NCBI GenBank assembly: GCA_037178975.1 | Contig: JASJZH010000002.1 | Location: 7,429,501 to 7,493,500 of the forward strand | Length of the DNA: 64,000 nucleotides | From: Oscheius tipulae | Lineage: Eukaryota > Nematoda > Chromadorea > Rhabditida > Rhabditidae | Direction: 5' to 3' | Shown: positions 48,960-62,339 of the stretch, piece by piece | Layout: each line of letters begins with the position of its first letter | Position numbering within the stretch: the first letter of the stretch is position 1 | The notes under the pieces: generated by a model | Told to the model about the DNA's origin: nothing | Database searches by the model: none | What the model saw: the letters and a program-made list of their open reading frames with translations, nothing else | Program-made: the position numbers and the translations under genes

Positions 48960-50666
48960 AAGAATACGAATTTTATGGAGAATCAATAGAGCTATAAAGG
49001 GGGTAAAGGCTGGGACCAGAAGCCAGGGTTGAAGATTATCACAGAGAGGGACGCCTAGGGCTGGTTGTAAGTGAGAGAGAGATGCCCGGGTGATAACAGT
49101 GCTACCGTGGCGGAGCAGAAAAGAAAGACAATGTGACTCAAGGACTACTTTTTATATAATTCGTACTCCTGCAAAACTCGTTTCGTACCGGGTCCTATGG
49201 AGCATTTAATTGGTTCTAGTATTGAAAGTCGAACCTCTGCGTGTCATCTCTGCATTCTAAGCGAATATTGCAGGAATGACTCTTCAACCGCATTTCAATT
49301 TTGCTGGGACTTGTGCTTCACATTAAGAAACACGGCTCGCGTTCAGTTGAATGGATTGTAACCTTTAAAAAATTTGTATTGTGCTCTAGAGACAGCTGAT
49401 AAGAGGAAAACGTTTCTCTTCAGTTCTTGTGACCAAGACAGAACTTTACAAAAGGACCAGCCGCCTCCGACGGCTTCGCCGTCCTTTTGCCTTCAGCTTG
49501 TACTGGCGGCTGCGCCTAGTAACAAAAGGCTTCCAGTGGCTTTGGGACAAAATCCAAGTTCCAGAGCGCACCCAAAATTGACTTGCCACCCAAATTAGGC
49601 TATAACTTCTGAACAATAAAACTTCTGGACAACATAATTGGCACGCTTGTATTTCGTGGCCACGGACAAAAAAAAACAAATAAACAGAGTCCGCCACAGA
49701 AACCCGCACTTTAGATAGTAGAGATCCAGATGTAGTTCATCCAATGAACCACACCCGAAGAGGGCAAGAGTGATCCCATTCATTTCATGGGTGCTGATAA
49801 GAGAACGCCCTTTTGGCTCATTGGGTTACCTTGCATATTCAGGCTTTAGTTTTTTAATATTATCATGCGCTTAAGTTTAAAGTTGTTATTACCGGTAATA
49901 TTCGTTTAATATTTAACCCTGACGCAAAGTTAACTTAATATGAAGTCTGAGTTAAAGAAAACTCGTAGCAACACACATCAGAACCAAAATTCGTTCTCCG
50001 TCGGAATCCAGTAGCAATGGGTGATAAGCAAAGCCAGATGAAAGCTGTTATCTTGGGTCTCTTACGCAAATAGACCCGGAAAGGCTGAGCGACTCAAAAA
50101 AGATGACGCAGGACTTTCAAAAACGAAGAGAAGGACATGGATGGGGAAACAATAAAGTAGTGTTGAGTGAGAGACGGACACCTTCTTATCGTTTGCTGGA
50201 ATTTAATGCTCGGCTAGGGAGAATTTCATGGTGAGTCAAAAGGCGATGCCGACTTTGACCTTTTCAACCAGTTTCCGGTTTCTGTTATGATTATTGAAAC
50301 AGCTCTACAGATTCCTGGTCCCACCGAGACGATAAAGGAGAAAATTTAATTAGCTACCCCACAGTGGCAGGCCAAGGTTTTTTTTTTTTACTACAGAGAC
50401 AGTACGGGGCAGTTGTTTTCAAATTGTGGATCTTCGGTCATCTCCTGCCTCCTTCCACGTATATGTCAATGATCACAACAGTTAAAATAACTCTTCTGGA
50501 TATCTAACTCCAATATGTGCTCTTTTGCAACCCCTCGACTCACTTTACACCGTCATGGGGAGGTCGCTCTCTTCATTGATCCTCTGGTGCATGAGACTCC
50601 TGGCCTGAACATCAATCATTGCGAACACTTTAGACTCATTTTATTGTCAGTCTCGACTCCTTCCTC
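48960..50666. other. Intergenic interval with one repeat copy
   Basis: About 1.7 kb upstream of the exchanger gene. No coding exon is supported. It contains R1 copy 3 (49440-49740, reverse) and an inverted-looking ATATTCGTTTAATATT region near 49900. Confidence 0.45.
49440..49740 (-). repeat. Dispersed repeat family R1, copy 3 (reverse orientation)
   Basis: The reverse complement aligns with 8970-9240: CTATCTAAAG, GTTTCTGTGG, TTTGTCCGTGGCCACGAAA, CCAATTA, GTCCAGAAGTTTT and TTTTGGGTGCGCT appear in order, ending in the GGCGCAGCC / GGCGAAGCCG region. Confidence 0.75.
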
Positions 50667-50941
50667 CTAATTGTTATAAGACCCTATGCTTTCCCTCTTG
50701 TTCCAGCTTGAAGTTTCATCCCCTTGAACGAACCTTTGGTTTTGTGGAGGAGTCAGTTTTCGGGTCGAGCTAGTAACCCGAGAGTCCGTTTGCGTAGATT
50801 TTGAAGGGACAGGTGACTTTCGGCTGATGTTCTGAGTCATCCTGTCAGTCTCTGGTTGAACTTTGGGTTCTTTACTCACTTCTTCCGAATCTAACATAGA
50901 CATAGGCATATCAAACTGAAAGTATTGTTGACTGAGCGAAC

Positions 50942-51416
50942 CTAGCATGGGATGTGATCGCAAATCTTCGGAACTTTAGCGTCGTTGGCACTTTTGAATC
51001 GTAGGGCAATATGGATCTCGCAGTTTTTTTTTGTAGAAATCTTTGCGGGGGCATAACATCTCAACTGCTCTTTGTCCTCCGTTTTTCTATCTTTGCATGG
51101 TTGCCAGACGACCTCTGGAAAATCTATGAAGGTTCAAAGTCTACTGACCACTACGGCAACGATTTTTAACAAAGCTCATACCAAACTTTCTTGGCAGACG
51201 TGCAAATTGCTCTTGCAAAATGTTCACCCCTGATTTGTGGCCAGTTGTCTCGATCTCCGCTGGAAAAACCTTGACAAGGATGTTTTGATAGAGCAGCAGT
51301 CGTAATGCCCCCGAGTGCCACTCGAATGACGAACAGAGGAAAATTGCCCTTTGCCTAAATGTTCTCTCCGTATGTAACTGCTACCAGATGTTCCTTCCTC
51401 ACAACAAGCTGCTCAT
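50942..51416 (-). CDS. Orphan 119-residue protein
   Basis: Three exons join in phase: 51416-51403, 51354-51182, 51114-50942. The product begins MSSLLQRAIFLCSSFEWHSG and ends KVPKICDHIPC. It contains five cysteines besides Cys 12, a basic middle (WQPCKDRKTEDKEQLRC) and KKNCEIHIALRF. No signal peptide or family is recognised. An alternative last exon exists: the stop overlaps a donor (CTAG/GTTCGC), and a downstream open frame to 50667 (FDMPMSMLDSEEVS..., Ser/Thr/Gln-rich) could be reached in another frame. Splice signals are good but expression is unproven. Confidence 0.5.
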
Positions 51417-51609
51417 TTTTCGAACAAAACAGAATATTCCAGAGGAAAGATGAGCGGCAGCTCGCCCCTTCTCACTTCTTCAACAACAAGCCGAACTCTG
51501 TCTGTAAAAATAGCTGCAAGTGGTCGGTTTTTTTTGTTTAGTCACCTGTTAGAGGGAGGAAGTGGGTTTGATCAAAAGTCAACCCTCAAGATCTTTTCGT
51601 CTAGTAACA

Positions 51610-52500
51610 ATGGCTTCTTTAGACGAGGACGGTCTGGCCCGCAACTGGCCTTGCAGAGCCTGTGGATGCCTACTAGGTGTTTTACATCTGACTTTTGGAG
51701 TTGTGATTGTGGTGAGTTTAAATCTGATTTTGTGTCCAAGTTGGACAAGTTATTTAACGTTTAACGTATGTATATTGCTGCCTCTTTCTCGCGAAACCGT
51801 CGATCGAAAGTGCACGTTTGCCAGCTCGGTTGAAATTGTAAGTTCCCATTTTTTTCTGTTCGCATCGTTCTGCTTTCCTTTGCGGTAATCCTTTTTTTCG
51901 GATCTATTATTTTTAATATAAACTTCGAGAAAAATATGTGACTAGCTGGGACATTTCAGATATTGGATACGTTGACGAGTCATATCGCCGGGACAGCCTT
52001 CTCGACAACAGCGGCCCTGGCCTATTTCATTTCGGCTGTTTTGTGCTTTATAGCCGCGAGGTTATTTACATTTTTAATGCTCTTAAAAAAATTTAGGCGT
52101 CTGGATCGTTGTGCACAGCTACTTCTCTTCGGCTGCTCGTGCTTTGCCCTTGTTGCCTCCTTGGCTATTTTCCTTGAGAGTGGAGCAATTTTAAACAAAA
52201 TCTGCCCATCAGAAGGCTCCTGTTTTTCGAAACCCTACCAAATACACGTCATTTTGACGGTTATTAGTCTGACTGAAGGTGAGAGATTTCTTTTCACAAA
52301 AAGTATATTTTTCTGGCTTGACATGTGCCATTACATTGATGGTATGCTACCGCTCGCTAAGGAACGCCTTCGGAGTCAGCTCAGCTAAAAGTCCATACAG
52401 TACTTTGATAATAGGAGACTATCGAAAACTGTCCACGCGGCCGAAAATATCACATCCTAGATTACTACCACGAGCATATTCAGCAGGTGTCATTGTCTAA
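51610..52500 (+). CDS. Four-transmembrane protein, uncharacterised
   Basis: Exons 51610-51711, 51960-52062, and about 52097 to a TAA at 52498-52500. Four hydrophobic spans are seen: CLLGVLHLTFGVVIVILDTL, AALAYFISAVLCFIAA, LLLFGCSCFALVASLAIF and GLTCAITLMV. A cysteine-bearing loop (NKICPSEGSCF) lies between TM3 and TM4, as in tetraspan-type (MARVEL/TMEM) membrane proteins. To read TM4 in frame, either a 25-base intron starting at 52280 (GTGAG...AAAAAG) or a one-base error in the A5 run near 52300 is needed; without it the frame stops at 52388. The tail has Ser/Arg-rich and tyrosine residues. The ATG is five bases after CGTCTAG. Confidence 0.65.
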
Positions 52501-52504
52501 TAAA
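52499..52504 (+). terminator. Polyadenylation signal overlapping the stop codon
   Basis: TAATAAAG: AATAAA shares bases with the TAA stop of the four-TM gene. The next gene, on the minus strand, ends only 62 bases later. Confidence 0.55.
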
Positions 52505-52561
52505 GTTTATCAACATATTTACTTGTAAATATACAAAATGTACAACTTCGTAACCCGAAAT

Positions 52562-54367
52562 CTAGTGCTCTAATGGAACCAGTCTAATATTCTGTGGCGT
52601 AGGCAGAAGCACGATCGAGAAAACTGGAGTCAAATCGATTTTCTTTCCCGGCAGTGGTTCCACCTGACAACACGAATTAGTTGTTTCCCCCGTCAACCAA
52701 CCTTGAAGTTTTGAAGAACAGCAGCGAGTCCGATAAAAAGTTCAACTCTTGCAAGGGCCTCTCCAGCACAGATTCGTTTTCCAATAGAAAATGGAATGCT
52801 GTGCTCGAGGGCCTCTTTGTCAAGGGTCTTGCCATCAGACAGCAAGAAGTGGTCGGGATTGAATTTTTCCTTGCTTGGGAAGTGAGGATCGTTCAAGAGC
52901 ACGTTCTTAAGTTTAGATTGTATAGGACTCAAAACCCTGGTACCGAAAGCAATGGAATAATGAGAGTGTTTTCTGGAATGGGGTGTCCAGCAATGTTAGA
53001 ATTCTTGACAGCGCGATGAAGAACGTTGAGAGGAACCAAGTTGATAACTCGTTGAATTTCGCTGATCGTTGCTCTATAAGCTGTAGGTTAAAGTAAAATT
53101 TAGAGGAACTGACGTGAAGTATGGCATTCGGGGCTTATCATTCATGTTGACCAGGCGACTGAAGCCAATTTCTCTTGCCAGTTCTTCCCGGAGTCTGTCT
53201 TGAACCTCGGGATACTTGGCCATGTACAGCATCGACCATCTTAAAGTCGTGGTAGTCGTTTCCATTCCGGCAACGAAGAAGTCCATGCAGACATTGATTA
53301 ACTGTTCTTCACTGTAAGTCCGAAAATTCCACGAATATGATAAAGAATCTTACCTGAGCGCAGGATTATTTTCCATTTTCTGCAGATAGGCGTGGACAAA
53401 GCATTCGGGTTCTTGATTAGTATTGTAGCTTTTCTTCGCCCTGTCCACAAAGCTTCTGACCATTTCCATCATCTTCAGTGGCCTAGTGTAATGTTTTCCA
53501 ACCGCGTAGTGTCCAAGTATAGGAATTTTCTCAATCCAAGGGTAGTTCTGGGCAACAAGTACCCAGCGGCTTTCTCTTAACCGAAATAAGGTTTGTCCTA
53601 CATGAACCGCTCACTTGATCGCGTCCATTTGTTGCTGCAGCGCGAGGACAAACTCCTGCATAGGCTGACAGTTGTCGGGCCTGTAGCCAAAATTGAAAAG
53701 TGTCTCGTTGATGACATTGCCAACGAACAACTGCAGAGGCCAGAGCATGTCAATTCCTTGAAGGGAACCAGAGTTTTTGGATCGAATATCCTCAAGACAG
53801 GATTCGATGGACCTCAGGACCTAACATAATTGATTTTCTTATTGTACCATACACCAACCATTCCTTCCATGAGATTCTTGCCCATTCCGAAGTCACGTAG
53901 AATTTGAAGGGATGTTCGTCGCTGCTCCTTCCAGGTCTCACCCTAAAATTTAATTTCTGTATTTAACATACGAAAATTAAATTACATCTGAGAAAATAAC
54001 TCCACCATTGGGAATGTTCTGGAATAGACCGTCAGGGAAAGTCCCACTCCTTCCAGCAAAATCTTCAGTCTTGGATAGGGCAACTTTCATGTTCTCGTAG
54101 TCGCAAACTACAACGTGAGGTCTTGGCAGCCAGACAGTGTAGACATTGCCGTGTATTTTGGACATTTCCATCAGATTCAGATGAATGTGTCTCCAATCAA
54201 CCTAATGCATTTATAAATCAAGCAGTTGCTGAAAAAAAAATTACCTGATGGAGGTTTCCAATGAATGGGAGGGGACGAGGTCCCTTCGGATATTTCTTGA
54301 CGTTATTGTAGAAAGAGAACACATAGTAGGAGAAAAACCCTAATAGGGCAAGAATAAAGTACAGCAT
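52562..54367 (-). CDS. Cytochrome P450 1 of the cluster (CYP2-clan, nematode CYP33-like)
   Basis: Microsomal monooxygenase with N-terminal anchor [20 protein letters not shown] and the proline hinge [17 protein letters not shown]-helix [16 protein letters not shown] (oxygen-binding A/G-x-x-T), K-helix EIQR (ExxR) and heme loop [11 protein letters not shown] (FxxGxRxCxG) are all intact. The last exon reads [16 protein letters not shown] and stops at 52562. It is one of five tandem P450 genes on this strand, likely for xenobiotic or lipid oxidation (family knowledge). An identical tract of about 155 bases is shared with the next gene. A TATATAAA box lies just upstream. Confidence 0.93.
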
Positions 54368-54404
54368 TTTGAGGAACTGCCTGGAGAACAGTTCGGTAGG
54401 CCCA

Positions 54405-54412
54405 TTTATATA
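54405..54412 (-). promoter_or_regulatory. TATA box of P450 1
   Basis: TATATAAATGGGCC about 38-46 bases before the ATG at 54367; the same arrangement is found before P450 2. Confidence 0.65.
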
Positions 54413-54999
54413 GAGAAGGACACTAGTCTGTGTTGAACGTGTTTGCCGATTGTAGTGGCACAGTCGTCCACTAACTACAGCGACCGATAACTACTGACGC
54501 GGAAAATACGTGTGCTTATTCATTTGCTTTTGAACCATTGATAAAAATTTTGATGCAAACTACGAAAAAACATTTACCTAGAATAAATTGTACAAAAAAT
54601 CTCTAGCAATCCAGCTCCATCTGAAATGTCACCATTGGGAATCATTGGTTCAGGGCAATCCAGTGGATTTGGCTTTGCCTCCTACTAGTGCTAGCTTCTT
54701 TAGAACCAAATTTTCAAACCAATAGGTCAAAAATTCAAAAAGTTAGGGAAAATTCCCTATTTCCAAAATGTCCGCCTTTCTGCCATTTTTTCCACATCTT
54801 CTGGTATTTCTGTCTGAAACTTGGCACAGCGGTTCAACTCGGGCTATCTCAGAAGCGCCTTCTTTTCGATTTATGATTTTCGATTTGACTTCCCCTGAGC
54901 TCGTTCTAAATGAGCAAAAGTGAACAATAAGGTGTTTCATGATGTCAAACAAAGAAGCCAAAGTAAGAACGCCTGCTGCGAGTCTGCTATGAATTGATT

Positions 55000-55260
55000 A
55001 TCTGTCTCTCTCTCTCTCTCTCTCTGTCGGAAGCAAATGCTTCTTACTAGTGAGTTACTTTGTCCGCACAATTACTGTTGGCAAGGCAAGCAAAGTTGAG
55101 TAGTCGGTTCGGGAAACAGCTTCTTCGAGAGAATGTTGCTTCTGCAGCTCGATCAGGGAGAAACAAATGCGCGGGTTGACCTGAGAGAGGTTGACCAGGG
55201 TGACAGAATGGGATAAGAACCGTGCAGAGTTTAGAGGACTTTTGTACGAAGTATTGTTCA
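55000..55260 (+). repeat. Dispersed repeat family R2, copy 2
   Basis: Begins with a (TC)n microsatellite (about 55002-55026), then sequence aligning with 47480-47640. It lies between P450 1 and the relic exon. Confidence 0.65.
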
Positions 55261-55494
55261 CTTTTTGTCGCGTTGTTGCATTGGCTTCTTTGCGTGACTT
55301 CATGGACCACCTTATTGTTCACTTTTTGCACGGTTAGAACCACGTCTTGGGAAAGCCAAACCCTTTCTACTTTCTCTAGAATTCACTTTTTTCACAAATC
55401 CAGATACAGTATAATCTTTAGAGGGTCACTTCGAATTTTTTTCGTGGTAAGAAGTTGATAAAAACATTTATTTGCGGGAATTTACAAATAACTC

Positions 55495-55603
55495 CAATTA
55501 TTGATTCAGCGAGATCAATCTTACATTCTGCGGTGTTGGTAGCAGCGCAGACGATAAAACTGGAGTCAAGTCTGCTTTTATTTCCAGGTAGAGGCTTCAC
55601 CTA
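55495..55603 (-). pseudogene. Relic last exon of a P450 gene
   Basis: Matches the terminal exon of P450 2 (55873-55769) closely, but has an extra base in the AATAAAAGC run (AAAGAAAG-type in the intact genes) that shifts the frame after VKPLPG. No other P450 exon adjoins it, so it is a duplicated fragment just downstream of P450 2. Confidence 0.8.
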
Positions 55604-55768
55604 AAATATATTATTGGTTACGTCTTAGGGCAGGAAACCGTTCCTCAACAATTATTCAAGTTGGCACAAGTTGTCTTTGGAATCTTTTCAGTTTTACAAA
55701 GTTGACTAGCACATTTATTGCCAAATATCATACATTTCAAACGGTCGAAATTTACAGATTATACTCGA

Positions 55769-57560
55769 CTAGTGATTCAGCGGGATCAGTCTCACATTCT
55801 GCGGTGTTGGCAGCAGTACAGTCGAAAAAACTGGTGATAAGTCGACTTTCTTTCCGGGTAAAGGCTCAACCTAAAACAACAAGTTGGTTAAGTTTTTGGG
55901 CAAAAAACTTTAAAGTTCTGAAGAATAGCAGTGAGTCCGATGAACAGTTCTACTCTTGCTAGAGCCTCACCAGCGCATACTCTTTTTCCAATAGAGAATG
56001 GAATGTTATGTTCCAGAGCATCTTTGTTGAGAGTCTTGCCATCAGACGTAAGAAACTGTTCAGGATTGAAGCGCTCCTTGCTGGGAAAGTGAGGATCGTT
56101 CATGAGCACGTTCTGCAATCTTAATACACAAAGTTCAAGTATTCAGTACCGAAAGGAGAGGAATAATGATGGTGTTCTCGGGTACAAACTTTCCATTAAT
56201 CATTGAGTCCTTCATAGACCGATGAGGGCCGGAAATTGGAGCTAAATTGCAGGTTCGCTGAATTTCGGCAATGGTGGCCCTGAAAATACATATTTTGTGT
56301 GAAATATGCTTACTTACGTAAAGTATGGCATCCTTAGCTTATCGTTCATGTTGGCCAATCTCGAGAATCCAACTTCTCGAACCAATTCCTCCCTCAATTT
56401 TTCTTGAACTTCTGGATGTTCTGCCATGTACAGCATTGACCAGCGAAGGGTTGTTGTCGTGGTTTCCATTCCAGCAATAAAGAAATCCATGCATACGTTG
56501 ACAAGCTGGTCTTCTCTATAAGTTCATTTTTTCTTGAAAACTGATTCATCCTACGTAAGTGCCGGATTTTTCTCCATCTTTTGAATGTAGGCTTGAACAA
56601 AACAGTCGGGCTCCTGCGACGGATCGTAACCTTTTCTCGCCCGTGCAATGAAACCTCGAACCATTTTTTGCATCTTCGCAGAACGCTGCTTGAGCTTTCC
56701 GACGACGAAACGGCCAAGAAAGGGAACAGACTCGATCCATGGGTAGCTTTGGGCCACCAGAATCAGGCTCCTTCTAAAAAATAGCAGTTTGAGATCTAAC
56801 AGTTGTTTACCTGAATTCATCAAACTGCTCCTGTAAGCCAATTACAAACTCCTGCATAGGCTGACAGTTGTCGGGCCTGTAGCCAAAATTGAAAAGTGTC
56901 TCGTTGATGACATTGCCAACGAACAACTGCAGAGGCCAGAGCATGTCAATTCCTTGAAGGGAACCAGAGTTTTTGGATCGAATATCCTCAAGACAGGATT
57001 CGGCCGATCTGAGGACCTAAAATCCACTATCTTTACTTTCATAAAGGTGCCAACCATTCGTTCCATGAGATTCTTACCCATTCCAAAATCGCGAAGAATT
57101 TGAAGGGCTGTCCGTCTTTGTTCTTTCCAGGACTCGCCCTGAAAGATCATTCACATTGTTTGGCTTACAAAGCTTAGCGTACCTCTGAGAACACGACACC
57201 ACCATTAGGAACGGTTTGCATCACAGTATCCGGAAAAGTTCCACTTCTTCCAGCAAAGTCGTCGGTTTTAGACAAGGCGACTTTCATGGTCTCGTAGTCA
57301 CAAATCACAACAAATGGTTTCGGCAACCAAACAGTAAAAACGTTTCCGTGTGTTTTCGACATTTCTATCAGATCCAGATGGATGTGTCTATAGTCAATCT
57401 AACATTTGTTTGTGAGCCTGTTAACGAGTAAAACTACCTGATGTAGGTTTCCGATGAGCGGAAGGGGTCGAGGCCCCTTTGGGTACCGTTTAACATTGTT
57501 GTAAAAAGAGAATACGTAGTAGGAGAAGAACCCCAGTAGGGCAAGAATAAAGTACAGCAT
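55769..57560 (-). CDS. Cytochrome P450 2 of the cluster (CYP2-clan)
   Basis: Close paralogue of P450 1, starting [20 protein letters not shown] and [16 protein letters not shown]. It has [29 protein letters not shown]-type I-helix sequence, EIQR and heme loop FSIGKRVCAGE. The terminal exon [16 protein letters not shown] stops at 55769. Introns sit at the same places as in P450 1. Stretches shared almost identically with P450 1 (exon 5 region) and with P450 3 (I-helix exon) suggest recent exchange. Membrane-bound on the ER by the N-terminal anchor (family knowledge). Confidence 0.93.
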
Positions 57561-57597
57561 TTTGAGGAACTGCCTGGAAAACAGGCCACTGGGCCCA

Positions 57598-57605
57598 TTT
57601 ATATA
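57598..57605 (-). promoter_or_regulatory. TATA box of P450 2
   Basis: TATATAAATGGGCCC 38-46 bases before the ATG at 57560, in sequence otherwise similar to the P450 1 promoter (GCAGTTCCTCAAA before both ATGs). Confidence 0.65.
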
Positions 57606-57876
57606 AGGAGATGACAAGGGGAAATATGGGGGTTGTGTGCGCGCACATGTAGTGGCACAGCAGGACGGGCATCAATCAACACAGACTGATAGCGGTTGAG
57701 GAAAAACAAGCAAACATTTTGTGACAAACCTACTTTTTGTGCTTGCTATATTTTAAATTATCTCGCTATCCCAATATTGTAGCTTACTTGCCAATGAATA
57801 CGGAACTAATTGACATCATTTTCGGAGAGCGTACGGTACAGTTCAAAGACATCGTATGTTTTTATCGTAATAATAT

Positions 57877-59879
57877 TCAAGGGCTCAGCGGAACAAGTCT
57901 AACATTCTGCGGAGTCGGCTGCAAGACGGTTGAAAATAACGGTGTTAGGTCGATCTTCTTGTTCAGGAGCGGCTCAACCTGAAAAATTACAAGTGACTGA
58001 AAACAAGTCGCACGTACTCTAAAATTTTGCAGAATTGCAGTAAGACCGATAAATAGTTCAACTCTGGCCAAAGCTTCTCCAGCACAAATCCTTTTACCAA
58101 TCGAAAATGGAATGCAGTGCTCGAGGGCCTCTTTGTTCAACGTGCCATCCGATAGCAGAAACTGCTCAGGATTGAACTTTTCCTTGCTAGGGAAGTGAGA
58201 ATCGTGCATGAGAACATTCTAAGTTTGTTTTAATTTTGTTTGGCAATATACCAACTTACCGATAAAAGAGGGAAGAGAAGAGTATTTTCCGGAATAAAAT
58301 GTCCTTCAATCATGGAATCCTTCACAGCACGATGTGCAGCGGCTACTGGAGCCAGATTGCAGTTTCGCTGTAGTTCGGCGATCGTAGCACTGAAAGTATA
58401 TATTGTGTGAGTTTTTTTAATGTAATTATCTGAAAGTAAAAAAAAGTAAAAGATTCTAATAATTTAGGCCTCTTAAATAAACGCCATAATAAAGTAACTG
58501 TCATTTCGAGATCCAATTTGTATATCATATTGGCGCCAAGCTTTTTCAAGATTTTCTTAATCCCTTACGTAAAATAAGGCATCCTTGGCTTGTCGTTCAT
58601 GTTGGCCAATCTCGAGAATCCAACTTCTCGAACCAATTCCTCCCTCAACTTTTCTTGAACTTCTGGATGTTCTGCCATGTACAGCATTGACCAGCGAAGG
58701 GTTGTCGTCGTGGTTTCCATTCCAGCAATAAAGAAATCCATGCATACGTTAACTAACTGGTCTTCACTGCAATTCGAATAGTATTAATACTTGGTCGTCT
58801 TACGTGAGAGCCGGATTCTTCTCCATCTTCTGAACGTAGGCCTGTACAAAACATTCCGGTTCCTGGGATGAATCGTAGCCTTTTCTTGCATTGGCGATGA
58901 AGCCTCGGATCATGTCTTGCATCTACAACGTTCCGATTAGAGACTTCAGTATATACTAACTTTTCTAGCAACTTCGTAATGCTTTCCAACAGCCTGTTGT
59001 CCTAAAAATGGTATCTTCTCGATCCATGGGTACGCTTGAGCTAGTAGAATCAGTCGACTTTCTCTAAAGTATTAGTTAAAACTAGTTTTTATTTCAATCT
59101 CGAAATTAAGCATTGAATTTAGTGTAACCTACTTCATCAGATCAAAGAACTTCTGGAGCTCAATGACAAAACGTTGCATCGGTTCAAAGTTTTCCGATCC
59201 GTAGCCAAAGTTGAACAGTGTCTCGTTGATAACATTCCCGACGAATAGCTGGATAGGCCACTGCATGTCAACTCCCTCGACTGAGTCAGGTTTCAGGGAG
59301 CGTATATGTTCAATGCAGGATTCCATTGATCTAATAACCTAAATGCGCGCTCATTATCTGTATACATTCGATTACCAACCATTCCTTCCATCAAATTCTT
59401 GCCCATCCCAAAGTCCCTTAAAATTTGGATCGATGTTCTTCTCTGCTCCTTCCAGGCATCGCCCTTAATGGTTATTTTAACAAGGGTTAAATTTGAAACT
59501 ACCTCCGAAAAGATGACACCTCCATTGTGAATGTTCTGGAACAAGGTATCGGGGAAGGTTCCACTCCTTCCAGCAAAATCGTCTGTCTTGGCAAAGGCTG
59601 CCTTCATATTCTCGTAGTCGCAAACGACCACGTGCGGTCTCGGCAACCAAACAGTATAAATGTTGCCGTAAGTTTTCGAGAATTCCATTAGGTTTAAGTG
59701 CACATGTTGCCAGTCGATCTGAAAAAAGAATTTTACAGAATTGCGCATAAAAGTACCTGATGTAGATTGCCAATGATAGGAAACGGGCTTGGCCCTTTCG
59801 GATAGCGTTTAACATTATTATAAAACGATATTAGGTAGTAGACCAAAAAGCCCAGTAGTCCAAGAATTAAGTAGAGCAT
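57877..59879 (-). CDS. Cytochrome P450 3 of the cluster (CYP2-clan)
   Basis: Starts MLYLILGLLGFLVYYLISFY with hinge YPKGPSPFPIIGNLHQ; the ATG is two bases after CTTCCAG. Conserved blocks are [40 protein letters not shown], the I-helix exon near 58740-58570, ELQR (K-helix ExxR) and [11 protein letters not shown]. The last exon VEPLLNKKIDLTPLFS stops at 57877. One intron (58391-58565) is longer and AT-rich. All P450 functional motifs are present. Confidence 0.92.
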
Positions 59880-60202
59880 TTCTGGAAGTATGGGTGTGAA
59901 ATGTCACGGAGTTTTAAACGCGAAGAACCAAGTCAATGTTTAAACAAGTTTTTGTGAACGCGCAAAGGTGGAAGTCTCTGTGCTGTTTGACCGAAGCAGT
60001 GCGCACAATGGCCCGATTTCGGGAGCATGCTGATCGTTGGTTTTAGGGCAAAGTAAACTTTAAGTGCTCTTCTCGGCAGCGCGAGGAAGTGTTAAATGCT
60101 GGTCTTAAACAGAAACCACGTGACTCGGATATTAATCGATTTAATCGTATCTCAAATCTGAACAATATTGTCTTAATGTTCATGCAATGACACTTTGACT
60201 AA

Positions 60203-62327
<2,125 letters not shown>

Positions 62328-62339
62328 TGCAAATACTGA

